DNA of 17,593 nt from Hyphomicrobiales bacterium (GCA_021775385.1 JAJFHW010000023.1:1-17593); one strand, 5' to 3'; shown: positions 7,406 to 14,930, numbered from the stretch's first letter. The notes: generated by a model from the letters alone, not told the origin. Program-made: numbers and translations.

Positions 7406-8425
7406 TTAAACAGAAACATTGGTCAATTTGATTAGCGTATTCAATGCGTCCAGAGCTTTACCATCATCAATTGCTTTACCAGCAATTTTCACCGCTTCAC
7501 TCAAATCATCAACCTGACCACTAACAACAAGTGCTGCACCAGCATTAAGCAAAACAATATCCCTAAATGGTCCCATCTCACCCTTTAAAACTTCCTTAAT
7601 GGCGGCAGCATTCACTTCAGAATCACCTCCTTTTAGCATATCTATGCTTGAAAGTGGTAGGCCAACGTCTTCAGGGTGAACTGTAAAAGTTGTAATTTCA
7701 CCTTTATCAAGAGCGGCGACTTTTGTATCACCAGTTGTTGATAATTCATCTAGCCCATCAGCTCCGTGGACAACCCACAGCTTAGTGGAACCTAAAGTGC
7801 GTAGCACTTCAGCAATTGGCACTAACCATTCATCAGAAAAAACACCAATGACCTGTCGTTTTGCTCCAGCTGGGTTTGACAGTGGACCTAGTAAATTAAA
7901 TATAGTCCGCACACCAAGCGATGCTCGGGCAGGGCCAACATGGCGAACAGCAGAATGATGCGCAGGTGCAAACATAAATCCAATATTAGCTTCTTTGATG
8001 CAGGTCTCAACAACCTCTGGTGTCACAGTTAAATTCACACCCAATGAAGCCAAAACATCTGCCGAACCAGATTTTGATGATATTGATTTGTTTCCATGTT
8101 TCGCAACAGGAACACCAGCCCCGGCAACGACAAAAGAACTACATGTTGAGATGTTATACGTACCAGAACTATCACCGCCAGTACCACAGGTATCAACGGC
8201 TCCATCAGGGGCAGTAACACCAGTCGCTTTTGCCCGCATCACTTCAGCAGCACCAGTTATTTCGTCAACAGTTTCTCCGCGCACACGTAGTGCCATCAAA
8301 AACCCACCAATTTGAGCTGGCTCAGCCTGACCAGTCATGAGAAGCTCAAATGCCTCAGAGGCTTCTTGCCGAGACAAGCTCGCCCCCGTTGATACAATTT
8401 GGATGTAATCTTCTATGCGTGCCAT
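7406..8425 (-). CDS. trpD: Anthranilate phosphoribosyltransferase
   Basis: TrpD joins anthranilate to phosphoribosyl pyrophosphate, the second step of tryptophan synthesis. The 339-residue length is standard. The phosphoribosyl pyrophosphate-binding loop is GTGGDS (residues 81-86, in DTCGTGGDSSGTYNIST), followed by KHGNKSISSKSGSAD (residues 109-123) and the substrate-binding AHHSAVRHVGPARASLGVRTIFNLLGP-type region. GGGGA lies just before the ATG. It is a single-domain protein here, not fused to TrpG, and follows trpG by 66 bases on the same strand. Confidence 0.97.
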   Translation of the reverse strand: MARIEDYIQIVSTGASLSRQEASEAFELLMTGQAEPAQIGGFLMALRVRGETVDEITGAAEVMRAKATGVTAPDGAVDTCGTGGDSSGTYNISTCSSFVVAGAGVPVAKHGNKSISSKSGSADVLASLGVNLTVTPEVVETCIKEANIGFMFAPAHHSAVRHVGPARASLGVRTIFNLLGPLSNPAGAKRQVIGVFSDEWLVPIAEVLRTLGSTKLWVVHGADGLDELSTTGDTKVAALDKGEITTFTVHPEDVGLPLSSIDMLKGGDSEVNAAAIKEVLKGEMGPFRDIVLLNAGAALVVSGQVDDLSEAVKIAGKAIDDGKALDALNTLIKLTNVSV

Positions 8426-8491
8426 TTAGTCCCCACTATAAAACAAATCAAATCTCAAAAACCTAAAACTATATTGTTCTAAAACTTGAGC

Positions 8492-9103
8492 TTAGGCGTT
8501 GGCCTGTTTTGCTAAAATTTTATGATCAATCGAAAGCCCTGCAATTTCAAGAAAATTAGCTAAAATCTGATGCCCATAATCAGAAGCAATACTTTCCGGA
8601 TGAAATTGTACGCCAAAAATTGGATATTCTTTATGTGCTAACCCCATAATCAACCCATCAGAACTTTCAGCAGTAATCTCTAAGCAATCAGGCAAGGTCT
8701 CTTTTTCAACAATGAGCGAATGATAGCGCGTTGCCGTAAAAGGAGAAGGTAGCCCTTTAAAAACGGAATGTTCATCATGGCTGATTTGAGAGGTTTTGCC
8801 ATGCATAAGCACAGGAGCTTTTAAAACAGTGCCACCAAATGCTTGACCTATAGATTGATGCCCAAGACAAACTCCAAAGATAGGGAACTTGCCAGCCGCC
8901 TTCTCAATTAACTCAAGACAAATACCAGCTTCATTAGGAGAACAAGGACCAGGAGAGAGAACAATAGCCTGTGGTTTGGACTTAATGATATTTGCAACCG
9001 TAATTTTATCATTACGCACCACATCAGAACTAACACCAAGGTCTCCAATATAGTGAACAAGGTTATAAGTGAAACTGTCGTAATTATCGATGAGAGTGAT
9101 CAT
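8492..9103 (-). CDS. trpG: Anthranilate synthase component II (glutamine amidotransferase)
   Basis: TrpG releases ammonia from glutamine for anthranilate synthesis by TrpE. The 203-residue protein is a class I glutamine amidotransferase: it begins [18 protein letters not shown], has the oxyanion region [13 protein letters not shown], the nucleophile Cys79 in GVCLGHQ, and His168 and Glu170 in FHPES. It may also serve folate synthesis as PabA, since one amidotransferase often supplies both; no pabB is in the window, so the trp context is followed. The ribosome binding site is poor (AGGA about 12 bases upstream). Confidence 0.95.
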   Translation of the reverse strand: MITLIDNYDSFTYNLVHYIGDLGVSSDVVRNDKITVANIIKSKPQAIVLSPGPCSPNEAGICLELIEKAAGKFPIFGVCLGHQSIGQAFGGTVLKAPVLMHGKTSQISHDEHSVFKGLPSPFTATRYHSLIVEKETLPDCLEITAESSDGLIMGLAHKEYPIFGVQFHPESIASDYGHQILANFLEIAGLSIDHKILAKQANA

Positions 9104-9244
9104 TAAATTTAGTCGTCCTGAGAAAGGTGATGCTTAAGGTTTGTATAACAATAAAGGCTTCCTCTGTTTGGGGCAAGCTTCGTTCAACTATCTGTGTCAA
9201 TTTGAATATGAATTAGAATAAATAGCCAATGAGAAAAAAAGAGC
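9104..9244 (-). promoter_or_regulatory. trpE-trpG spacer
   Basis: This 141-base gap is long for genes of one operon whose products form one complex. The minus strand holds a TTGACA hexamer resembling a -35 element, but no convincing -10 partner 17 bases on. No leader peptide with tryptophan codons and no strong terminator hairpin was seen. An internal promoter for trpG is possible but not shown. Confidence 0.25.
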
Positions 9245-10801
9245 TTAATTGTTCCGTTTAATGCCTGCAAAACGAAGGGCTTCCGCTCTAGCGCTAAATA
9301 ACGCTTTTGCCTTATTCACACATTCTTCAAATTCAGATTGAGGAACCGAATCAGCCACAATTCCAGCACCGGCTTGAACATGCATTTCACTGTCTTTAAC
9401 AATGGCAGTGCGCAAAACAATACAGCTATCCATTTCCCCAGTAGCTGAAAAGTAACCAACACATCCGGCATAAATTCCGCGTTTGTGTACTTCCAATTCA
9501 TCGATGATTTCCATTGCTCTGACTTTAGGGGCACCAGAAACTGTACCAGCAGGAAAACCAGCCATTAAGGCATCGATTTCATCAAATTCAGGTGCAAGTT
9601 TTCCCTCTACATTTGAAACAATGTGCATCACATGACTATAACGTTCTAAAAAGAACTGATCAGTCACAGTAACACTTCCGGTCTCAGAAACACGCCCAAC
9701 ATCGTTACGTCCCAAATCTAAAAGCATAAGATGTTCTGCGCATTCTTTAGGGTCAGCTAATAAATCTTCACCAAGAGCTATATCTTCAGATTCAGTAGCC
9801 CCGCGCGGACGTGTGCCAGCAATTGGGCGCACGGTAACAACCTCGTCACGCGCTCTGACTAAAATTTCAGGACTGGATCCTATGACTGAGAAATCAGTAA
9901 AGTTAAGGTAATATAAAAAGGGCGACGGGTTCGTGCGGCGAAGGGCACGGTAAAGGGAGAAGGGCGGTAATGAAAAAGGTGCTGTAAAGCGCTGACTTAG
10001 TACCACCTGAAATATATCACCTTCAGTGATGTAATCTTGGGCCTTCTTCACCATCTCCTTATATTTTTTAGGAGAAGTATTTGAAGTAGGCTCTTCAAAA
10101 ATCGGCGATCCATCTTCCTCATCAATATCCAGCTCAACTTGATGAGGAACCGGTGCATTCAAATCTAAAATTGCAGATTTTAAGTTCTCAATTGCAGCAA
10201 GATAGGCCTGTTTAGCTGAGCCCCCATCTTTAACGTCAACCCGATGAACCATAACCATTTCATCTTTAACAGCGTCGAAAATGACCATAATGGTAGGGCG
10301 AACAAAAATACTATCAGGAACCCCTAAAACATCCTCATTCACATCTGGCAAATGCTCCATCAATCGCACAGTATCATAAGCCATATAGCCAAAAACACCG
10401 GCAGACATGGGGGGTAATTCATCAGGTAAGTCAATCTTAGAGCGCTCTAATAATTCTCTCATAGCCTCAAGAGTAGGCAAGGAAAGGGCGGTAAATTCAG
10501 TATCGCCCGCAAGACAGCTTTCATTGACTTCAGCACTCTCGCCATTACTTTGAAATATAAGGTCAGGTTTTAAACCAATTGCTGAATAGCGCCCACGCAC
10601 AGCCCCACCCTCAACACTCTCAAACAGAAAGCTATTTTGAGGGTTGCTCTCTGTTAATTTTAAAAAGGCAGAAACCGGTGTCTCTAAATCAGCAACAAGT
10701 CTTGTCCAGATAACTTGTGAAAGGCCGGTTTCGTAAATTTCCTCAAAAGATTTGAGGCTAGGAAAAAAACCGGTTTGCCCAGAGCTTATGCTCTCTATCA
10801 T
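9245..10801 (-). CDS. trpE: Anthranilate synthase component I
   Basis: TrpE converts chorismate and ammonia to anthranilate, the first committed step of tryptophan synthesis. The ATG at 10801 (518 residues) is preferred to the in-frame TTG at 10819; GTGGAG lies upstream, at a rather long spacing. The N-terminal region has FLFESVEGGAVRGRYSAIG, which holds the equivalent of the LLES-type tryptophan feedback site. The chorismate-binding domain shows NPSPFLYYL, PIAGTRPRG, LDLGRNDVGRVS, FPAGTVSGAPKVRAMEII, YFSATGEMDSCIVLRT and the terminal GAGIVADSVPQSEFEE. It is separate from trpG, unlike the fused TrpE(G) of many rhizobia. It lies just downstream of ppiD and a strong hairpin. Confidence 0.96.
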   Translation of the reverse strand: MIESISSGQTGFFPSLKSFEEIYETGLSQVIWTRLVADLETPVSAFLKLTESNPQNSFLFESVEGGAVRGRYSAIGLKPDLIFQSNGESAEVNESCLAGDTEFTALSLPTLEAMRELLERSKIDLPDELPPMSAGVFGYMAYDTVRLMEHLPDVNEDVLGVPDSIFVRPTIMVIFDAVKDEMVMVHRVDVKDGGSAKQAYLAAIENLKSAILDLNAPVPHQVELDIDEEDGSPIFEEPTSNTSPKKYKEMVKKAQDYITEGDIFQVVLSQRFTAPFSLPPFSLYRALRRTNPSPFLYYLNFTDFSVIGSSPEILVRARDEVVTVRPIAGTRPRGATESEDIALGEDLLADPKECAEHLMLLDLGRNDVGRVSETGSVTVTDQFFLERYSHVMHIVSNVEGKLAPEFDEIDALMAGFPAGTVSGAPKVRAMEIIDELEVHKRGIYAGCVGYFSATGEMDSCIVLRTAIVKDSEMHVQAGAGIVADSVPQSEFEECVNKAKALFSARAEALRFAGIKRNN

Positions 10802-10829
10802 GCTCGGTTCACTCCACAAATTAGAAATT

Positions 10830-10873
10830 AAAAAGTAAGATAGTTGCGCATCTAATTTTAAATGCGCAACTAT
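10830..10873 (-). terminator. Hairpin between ppiD and trpE: terminator or attenuator
   Basis: ATAGTTGCGCAT (10840-10851) and ATGCGCAACTAT (10862-10873) form a perfect 12-pair stem with a 10-base loop, followed on the minus strand by CTTACTTTTT. It is a good candidate intrinsic terminator for ppiD. The trpE start is only about 40 bases further on, so a trpE promoter either lies upstream, which would make this hairpin part of the trpE leader, or transcription reads through. No leader peptide with tryptophan codons was found between the ppiD stop and the hairpin. Confidence 0.7.
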
Positions 10874-10906
10874 TATTCTTTGATATGCCGTAAATATTAA
10901 GAGTGT

Positions 10907-12832
10907 TTAATTCCCAGAGCCACGACCAGAATTTGATGCAACACCGTTTTTGATTTGCTCAAAAACCTGACTATTTTCAGTCACACCAAAATGAGCTTTT
11001 GCACCTTCTAAATATTGAGTAACGAGATCATTTGTAATCTCTTCTTGTAACTCATTCTCAATCTTAATCACATAAGCATCATAAGCTGGTCCAGTTGTTT
11101 TAGCTGGTATATGTTTTTTAACTCTGACAATAAGCCAGTTCTTATTTTCAGCATCTAATCCAGAAGCAATACCACCATTTTTCACACTGAATAACCGGTT
11201 AGTAAAGAAAGCCGGAATATCCTCAACAACAGCACCGCGGCCAACAGGTTTAACCGGAACGATTTTAGCTTTTAAGCCCTTAGCCACATCAGCAAAACTT
11301 TTACCGTCTTGTATCTCTTTTTCAAGAGACGCAGCATATTCAGTAGCCAACTTCTTATTCTCGCGAGTTGTCCAAGCTTTCAACAAAGCGTCTTTAACTT
11401 CATCTTGAGGCTTAATACGTGTTGGAGTGACTTCTAAAACATCAAACCAAATATAACCACCATCAGCATGACGAACTGAAACAGTATCATCCCCAATAGA
11501 TGAAGAAAAAACAGATTGAAGTAGTTTTTGAGAGGCTGGTAAATTTTTAACAGCCTTGCCATCTAAGCCTTGGCTTTTTGAAGAAATTGCATCAATCACA
11601 ACAGATTTACCACCCATTTCTTTGGCAACATCAGCAATGCTCATACCGCTAGCTCTTAGATCTTCAACCTTATCAAAAAGTGTGCGCACTTCTTTACGAG
11701 CAGCAGTCTCTCTTAGATAGTTTTCGATTTGAGGGCGGACATCTTTTAAAGTTTTCTCTACAGCAGCCACAGTTTTTGTGACCTTCGCAATTGTGATGGC
11801 AAAAGTGCCTTCAACCGGTGCAGTATACTCACCTTCTTTAATATCAAAAATAGCCTTCGCAAGTTTAGGATCAGCCATACTTGTTTTCGTCACCGGACCA
11901 ACAGCATCAGCTTTTTTATTTTGGCCAAATTCTTTAGCTACATCATCAAACTTTTTACCAGAATTCAGAGCTTTGTGAGCTTCAAGGGCCTTTTCCATGC
12001 TCTCAAAAACAATTTGGCTGTAGGTTCTGTTCGCTGGTGAGTTAAAGCGTTTTTTACGCACTTCAAAAGTTTTCTTCACATCGTCTTCAGAGAGAACAGC
12101 TTTTTTCTTCAAGTCTTCTAACGAAAGAGGGAATAGAGCAATTTTACGAAATTCCGGAGCTCTGTATGCACTTTTACCTAGGTCATAATACTCTTTTAAT
12201 TGCGCATCAGTAGGTTTAGCCGCTTTCTTAATTTCTTTGCTAGGAACAACAAAATACTCAGCTTCAACCTTGTCTTCGCGGTAGTGATACATACTATCAA
12301 TCAAGATCTTAGGGATACGCTTCTTTTGAGTGAACAAGCTTGTCACTTGAGTTCTGAGAGCTGAGTTTCTTTGAGTATCAAAATAACCTTGCTCAGAAAT
12401 GCGCTCAGAACGCAAAATTTGCTTCAGCAACTCTTTATTAAAATTACCCGCTTGATCTTGAAATTGTCGATCATTCTTAATGGCATCACCAATTGCATCA
12501 TCAGATACACCCAGCGCTAATACTTTTGCATGATTATCAACCACAGCTTGGTTGATAAGACGGAACTTAACTTGGCTAGGAATATCGAAAGCTCGCAATT
12601 GTTCCTGAGTTAAACGCTGCTTCAAGCGAGTATTCCATTCATTTACAACTGTTGGTAAAAGCCGATCATAATCCTGGCGAGAGATTTCAATTTCACCAAC
12701 TTTGGCAAGTTCTGTTTGGCCCTGAGTTTGTATCAAACCCTGCACACCCCAAACAGCAAAACTCAAAATTAATAAACCAATTAATATCTTGGCTAACCAG
12801 GTGGTAGCACCTTTGCGAAGAACACTTAGCAT
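10907..12832 (-). CDS. ppiD: PpiD-like membrane-anchored peptidyl-prolyl isomerase
   Basis: This 641-residue protein resembles PpiD, a periplasmic folding factor anchored in the inner membrane and active on newly exported proteins. One N-terminal membrane helix (about residues 12-34, LAKILIGLLILSFAVWGVQGL) follows a short positively charged tail; then a SurA_N-type chaperone region with VGEIEISRQDYDRLLP, a parvulin-like domain at about residues 265-352 with the SGKKFDDVAKEFGQ and VGPVTKTSMADPKLAKAIFDIKEGEYTAPV segments, and a long C-terminal region ending in a SurA_N-like repeat. Known PpiD parvulin domains are often inactive, so catalysis is not assured. GGA lies seven bases before the ATG. 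It is adjacent to the trp genes as in other Alphaproteobacteria, and a hairpin follows it. Confidence 0.88.
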   Translation of the reverse strand: MLSVLRKGATTWLAKILIGLLILSFAVWGVQGLIQTQGQTELAKVGEIEISRQDYDRLLPTVVNEWNTRLKQRLTQEQLRAFDIPSQVKFRLINQAVVDNHAKVLALGVSDDAIGDAIKNDRQFQDQAGNFNKELLKQILRSERISEQGYFDTQRNSALRTQVTSLFTQKKRIPKILIDSMYHYREDKVEAEYFVVPSKEIKKAAKPTDAQLKEYYDLGKSAYRAPEFRKIALFPLSLEDLKKKAVLSEDDVKKTFEVRKKRFNSPANRTYSQIVFESMEKALEAHKALNSGKKFDDVAKEFGQNKKADAVGPVTKTSMADPKLAKAIFDIKEGEYTAPVEGTFAITIAKVTKTVAAVEKTLKDVRPQIENYLRETAARKEVRTLFDKVEDLRASGMSIADVAKEMGGKSVVIDAISSKSQGLDGKAVKNLPASQKLLQSVFSSSIGDDTVSVRHADGGYIWFDVLEVTPTRIKPQDEVKDALLKAWTTRENKKLATEYAASLEKEIQDGKSFADVAKGLKAKIVPVKPVGRGAVVEDIPAFFTNRLFSVKNGGIASGLDAENKNWLIVRVKKHIPAKTTGPAYDAYVIKIENELQEEITNDLVTQYLEGAKAHFGVTENSQVFEQIKNGVASNSGRGSGN

Positions 12833-12869
12833 TTAAATTCCATCTTATGTTTCGATTCGCCGCATTGAA

Positions 12870-12894
12870 ATTAATGATAATAATTGTCATTAAT
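12870..12894. promoter_or_regulatory. Fur/Mur-box-like palindrome upstream of ppiD
   Basis: Arms ATTAATGA and TCATTAAT flank a nine-base centre. Aligned by eye with the E. coli Fur consensus, 15 of 19 positions agree. It is about 40 bases upstream of the ppiD start. In Alphaproteobacteria, Fur-family proteins at such sites may respond to manganese (Mur) or iron. The AT-rich background makes chance matches more likely, so this is a suggestion only. Confidence 0.35.
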
Positions 12895-12954
12895 ACAAAA
12901 AAAGACGATCTATGTACAAATTCCACCCATCATAGTATCCACTTAGGCGAATGC

Positions 12955-12990
12955 CAAGAATTCTTTGGTGGTCAAGAATTCATAGGTGGA
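12955..12990. repeat. 18-base imperfect tandem duplication
   Basis: Two adjacent copies start with CAAGAATTC and continue with GGTGG; 15 of 18 positions match. Length is a multiple of three, but no accepted gene covers it. It forms part of a cluster of repeats between ppiD and tpiA. Confidence 0.7.
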
Positions 12991-13007
12991 ATGATTTTTA
13001 GCTTAAT

Positions 13008-13036
13008 AGACCTTCCTAAAGTGGATGGGAAGGTCT
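13008..13036. repeat. Nine-pair hairpin between ppiD and tpiA
   Basis: AGACCTTCC and GGAAGGTCT form a perfect inverted repeat around an 11-base loop. On the plus strand it is followed ten bases later by TTTTTT (13047-13052). It could be the terminator of a short plus-strand RNA or part of a leader; the gap between stem and T-run is larger than in a normal intrinsic terminator. Confidence 0.5.
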
Positions 13037-13081
13037 TGGCAAGCCATTTTTTAAGCAAAATAACAAAAGGCTTAATAGTCT

Positions 13082-13095
13082 TTGATTGAAATCAA
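13082..13095. promoter_or_regulatory. FNR/FixK-type box upstream of tpiA
   Basis: TTGAT-TGAA-ATCAA matches the consensus of CRP/FNR-family oxygen regulators (FNR, FnrL, FixK) at all ten defined positions, within the larger palindrome TTTGATTGAAATCAAA. Its centre is about 46 bases before the tpiA ATG. Activation from the classical -41.5 position would imply an almost leaderless tpiA message, so repression by overlap with the promoter is equally possible. Confidence 0.6.
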
Positions 13096-13134
13096 AATAA
13101 ATTTACATCTAAACTAAAGGGCGATTTTATAAAA

Positions 13135-13881
13135 ATGATTAGACCAATAGTAGCCGGCAACTGGAAAATGAATGGAGTTTCAAATTCCGTATCCGAGATT
13201 AATTCATTAAAAGATAAGGTCAATTCACCTTCTAATTGCGATATCTTAATCTGCCCTCCAGCAACATTAATCATGGCATTTTCCCATGTTTTGAAGGACA
13301 CTCCAATCGAATTAGGTGGCCAAACATGTCACGGCAATGAAAAAGGAGCCCATACGGGCGATTTATCAGCAGAAATGCTAAAAGATTGCGGTGCTAACTA
13401 TGTCATCACAGGCCACTCAGAACGCCGAATGGACCATGGAGAGCTAGATAGAGTGGTAAAATCACAAACCGAAGCTGCCTGGAGAGCCGGTTTAAAGGCT
13501 ATACTGTGTGTGGGTGAATTAATCGGTGAGCGAAAAGCTGAATTAACCTTGAAAGTTATAGAGCGACAGCTAAAAAGTTCAATCCCTGAAGGGGCAACAG
13601 CAGAAAACCTTATAATCGCGTACGAACCTGTCTGGGCCATTGGAACGGGCTTAACACCAACGGTAGACGATGTAGCGACAGTACACACATTCATCCGAAA
13701 CAACTTAATAGAGACCTTAGGGTCTGAAATAGGCTCAAATATGCGCCTTCTCTATGGTGGTTCTGTTAAACCAGGTAATGCTAAAGAACTAATGGCAGCA
13801 AGCAACGTCAATGGTGCCCTTGTTGGCGGTGCCAGTTTAAAAGCTGAAGATTTTACAGGAATTATTGCAGCCTACGAATAG
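13135..13881 (+). CDS. tpiA: Triose-phosphate isomerase
   Basis: TpiA interconverts dihydroxyacetone phosphate and glyceraldehyde 3-phosphate in glycolysis and gluconeogenesis. The 248-residue length is standard. Catalytic residues are all present: Asn9 and Lys11 in AGNWKMNG, His94 in ITGHSERR, and Glu164 in [11 protein letters not shown]; the phosphate loop [12 protein letters not shown] and GALVGGASL follow. The start is fixed by alignment of [14 protein letters not shown] with the family. Only a poorly spaced AAGGG precedes it, fitting either a weak site or a short leader. A perfect FNR/FixK-like box lies upstream. The residue after CVGE is Leu rather than the more common Thr. Confidence 0.98.
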   Translation: MIRPIVAGNWKMNGVSNSVSEINSLKDKVNSPSNCDILICPPATLIMAFSHVLKDTPIELGGQTCHGNEKGAHTGDLSAEMLKDCGANYVITGHSERRMDHGELDRVVKSQTEAAWRAGLKAILCVGELIGERKAELTLKVIERQLKSSIPEGATAENLIIAYEPVWAIGTGLTPTVDDVATVHTFIRNNLIETLGSEIGSNMRLLYGGSVKPGNAKELMAASNVNGALVGGASLKAEDFTGIIAAYE

Positions 13882-13890
13882 CTGATATAA

Positions 13891-13944
13891 GGTGCAGTCC
13901 AATTCCTTATGGTTAAAGACTAAAGCCATAGGTAGGACTGTACC
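13891..13944 (+). terminator. Long stem-loop after tpiA
   Basis: GGTGCAGTCC (13891-13900) pairs with GGACTGTACC (13935-13944) with one G-U pair, and inside it CCTTATGG pairs with CCATAGG with one bulge. It starts nine bases after the tpiA stop. There is no T-run after it, so it may be an RNA-stabilising 3' structure or a Rho-linked end and not a classical terminator. Confidence 0.45.
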
Positions 13945-13972
13945 ATTCTACAATATTCGGGGCATAAAATTC

Positions 13973-14536
13973 ATGTTTGTTACGCGTATCCGCAGGACAA
14001 TTTCATCCATTAAATCATTTACGCTTATCTTAACTATTGTCGGTTTGGCTATAAATATGGCCTCAATCCATTCAGTTAGTGCAAAACCTTTAGCTAAAAA
14101 TGAATGTAAAACTCTCAAAACAAAACTTAAAACCTTAAAAGCCACCCCAGCCGTGATCAATATGACAAAAGGCTTTGAATGGGTGAAGGAAAACATGAAA
14201 GGTGATGATCTCCTACCAATTAAGGAATTCATCGAAACCGAAGAGCAATATAAATTTCGGTGCCCACAGCCAAGAAAGAAAAAAGCCCCAAAACCAAAAC
14301 CTAAGAAGTTAGATCCAAAAAAAGATTTAGTTGATAAGAAGACAAAATCCAAAATTGAGAAAAAAACAAAAAACACGAAGGTTCAGAAAAAGAAAAAAGT
14401 AAAAACTAAAAAAAATACTACAAAAAAGAAGCCTTCTAAATACAAAAAAGAAAAATCTAGTCTCGGAACAACTAAAAAATCTGAACCAACACTATTTGAA
14501 ACGATCTTTCCATCAAGTGTTGAAAATAAAGAATAA
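13973..14536 (+). CDS. Exported protein with lysine-rich tail, unknown function
   Basis: I recognise no function. The ATG at 13973 gives 187 residues; a GTG at 13892 is in frame but would place the tpiA downstream hairpin inside the gene, so it is rejected. The first 37 residues look like a Sec signal peptide: basic start (FVTRIRR), hydrophobic core (TLILTIVGLAI), and a likely cut after SVSA. The mature part begins with a domain of about 65 residues containing two cysteines (KNECKTLKTKLK and YKFRCPQ), a layout I associate with uncharacterised exported alphaproteobacterial proteins ending in FRCP. The rest, about residues 100-165, is extremely lysine-rich with scattered Pro, Thr and Ser, and probably disordered. 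Such a basic periplasmic tail might bind anionic polymers or nucleic acid; this is inference. Confidence 0.75.
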   Translation: MFVTRIRRTISSIKSFTLILTIVGLAINMASIHSVSAKPLAKNECKTLKTKLKTLKATPAVINMTKGFEWVKENMKGDDLLPIKEFIETEEQYKFRCPQPRKKKAPKPKPKKLDPKKDLVDKKTKSKIEKKTKNTKVQKKKKVKTKKNTTKKKPSKYKKEKSSLGTTKKSEPTLFETIFPSSVENKE

Positions 14537-14930
14537 TCTTAAATTTAAGCTCTCTACGAACATAGAGGCCTGCTAGAAACATCTAAGTCTGTGAAATATA
14601 TTAAGGATAGGGGCATTAGGCGAGATTAATCATCTTGTATCTCGCCTAACTTAAGACTATAAACCGTTTCACTATTGATTTTTTATCAAAGAAGGCGATA
14701 TAAGCCTTAAATCAATTGATTTGAGCTAACTAAACGATTTGCTCCTCACAAATCCATCATTATAGATTTGAAGGGTTTGAGCAAAATGACAAAAGAAGCT
14801 CATAAAACATGACAATTTAACATATGATCCATGCAATTTGAATTGCATGACTATATGATTTACGTGACAACATGATTTTAAGAGAGGGTTCAGTACCCCT
14901 TATCTCGTTGTAATTAACAAAGGAAGTATA
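14537..14930 (+). promoter_or_regulatory. Long region upstream of secG with several palindromes
   Basis: This 394-base gap has no credible gene. It holds an 11-pair hairpin TTAGGCGAGAT/ATCTCGCCTAA (14616-14626 and 14639-14649, no T-run), TTGAT-N5-ATCAA at 14675-14689 (one base too long for an FNR box), the 14-base palindrome AAATCAATTGATTT at 14709-14722, an inverted repeat CAAATC/GATTTG near 14750, and the 20-base palindrome CATGCAATTTGAATTGCATG at 14830-14849. The secG promoter must lie in its right part. Confidence 0.5.
14830..14849. promoter_or_regulatory. 20-base palindrome upstream of secG
   Basis: CATGCAATT and AATTGCATG form a perfect nine-base inverted repeat around TG, about 80-100 bases before the secG start. 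The dyad is of a size typical of dimeric-repressor operators and could also form a stem-loop in the secG leader. No known consensus was recognised. Confidence 0.4.

Larger units (their letters stand above)
12833..13134. promoter_or_regulatory. Divergent ppiD/tpiA control region
   Basis: This 302-base gap separates divergent ppiD and tpiA and must hold both promoters. It contains, from left to right, a Fur-box-like palindrome at 12870-12894, an inverted repeat ATTCCACC/GGTGGAAT (12920-12927 and 12985-12992), an 18-base tandem duplication at 12955-12990, a hairpin AGACCTTCC/GGAAGGTCT (13008-13016 and 13028-13036), a T6 run at 13047-13052, and a perfect FNR/FixK-like box at 13082-13095. The nonamer GCTTAATAG occurs twice (13001 and 13070). 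No protein-coding gene was accepted here. Confidence 0.6.

Noticed and set aside
10820..10906. Tryptophan leader peptide (trpL) before trpE
   Set aside because: No short frame with consecutive tryptophan codons was found on the minus strand in this gap.
12847..13089. 80-codon plus-strand frame in the ppiD/tpiA gap
   Set aside because: It overlaps the Fur-like palindrome, the hairpin and the ppiD promoter region, has no ribosome binding site, and its product resembles nothing I know; the repeats there explain it better as non-coding.
13892..13972. GTG start extending the exported protein by 27 residues
   Set aside because: The extension overlaps a long stem-loop and would bury the signal peptide behind extra residues; the ATG at 13973 gives a proper signal peptide.
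13948..14376. 142-codon minus-strand frame opposite the exported protein
   Set aside because: Its Phe-rich translation is the expected complement of lysine codons on the other strand.
14675..14689. Second FNR-type box upstream of secG
   Set aside because: The two half-sites are separated by five bases instead of four, which does not fit the consensus.
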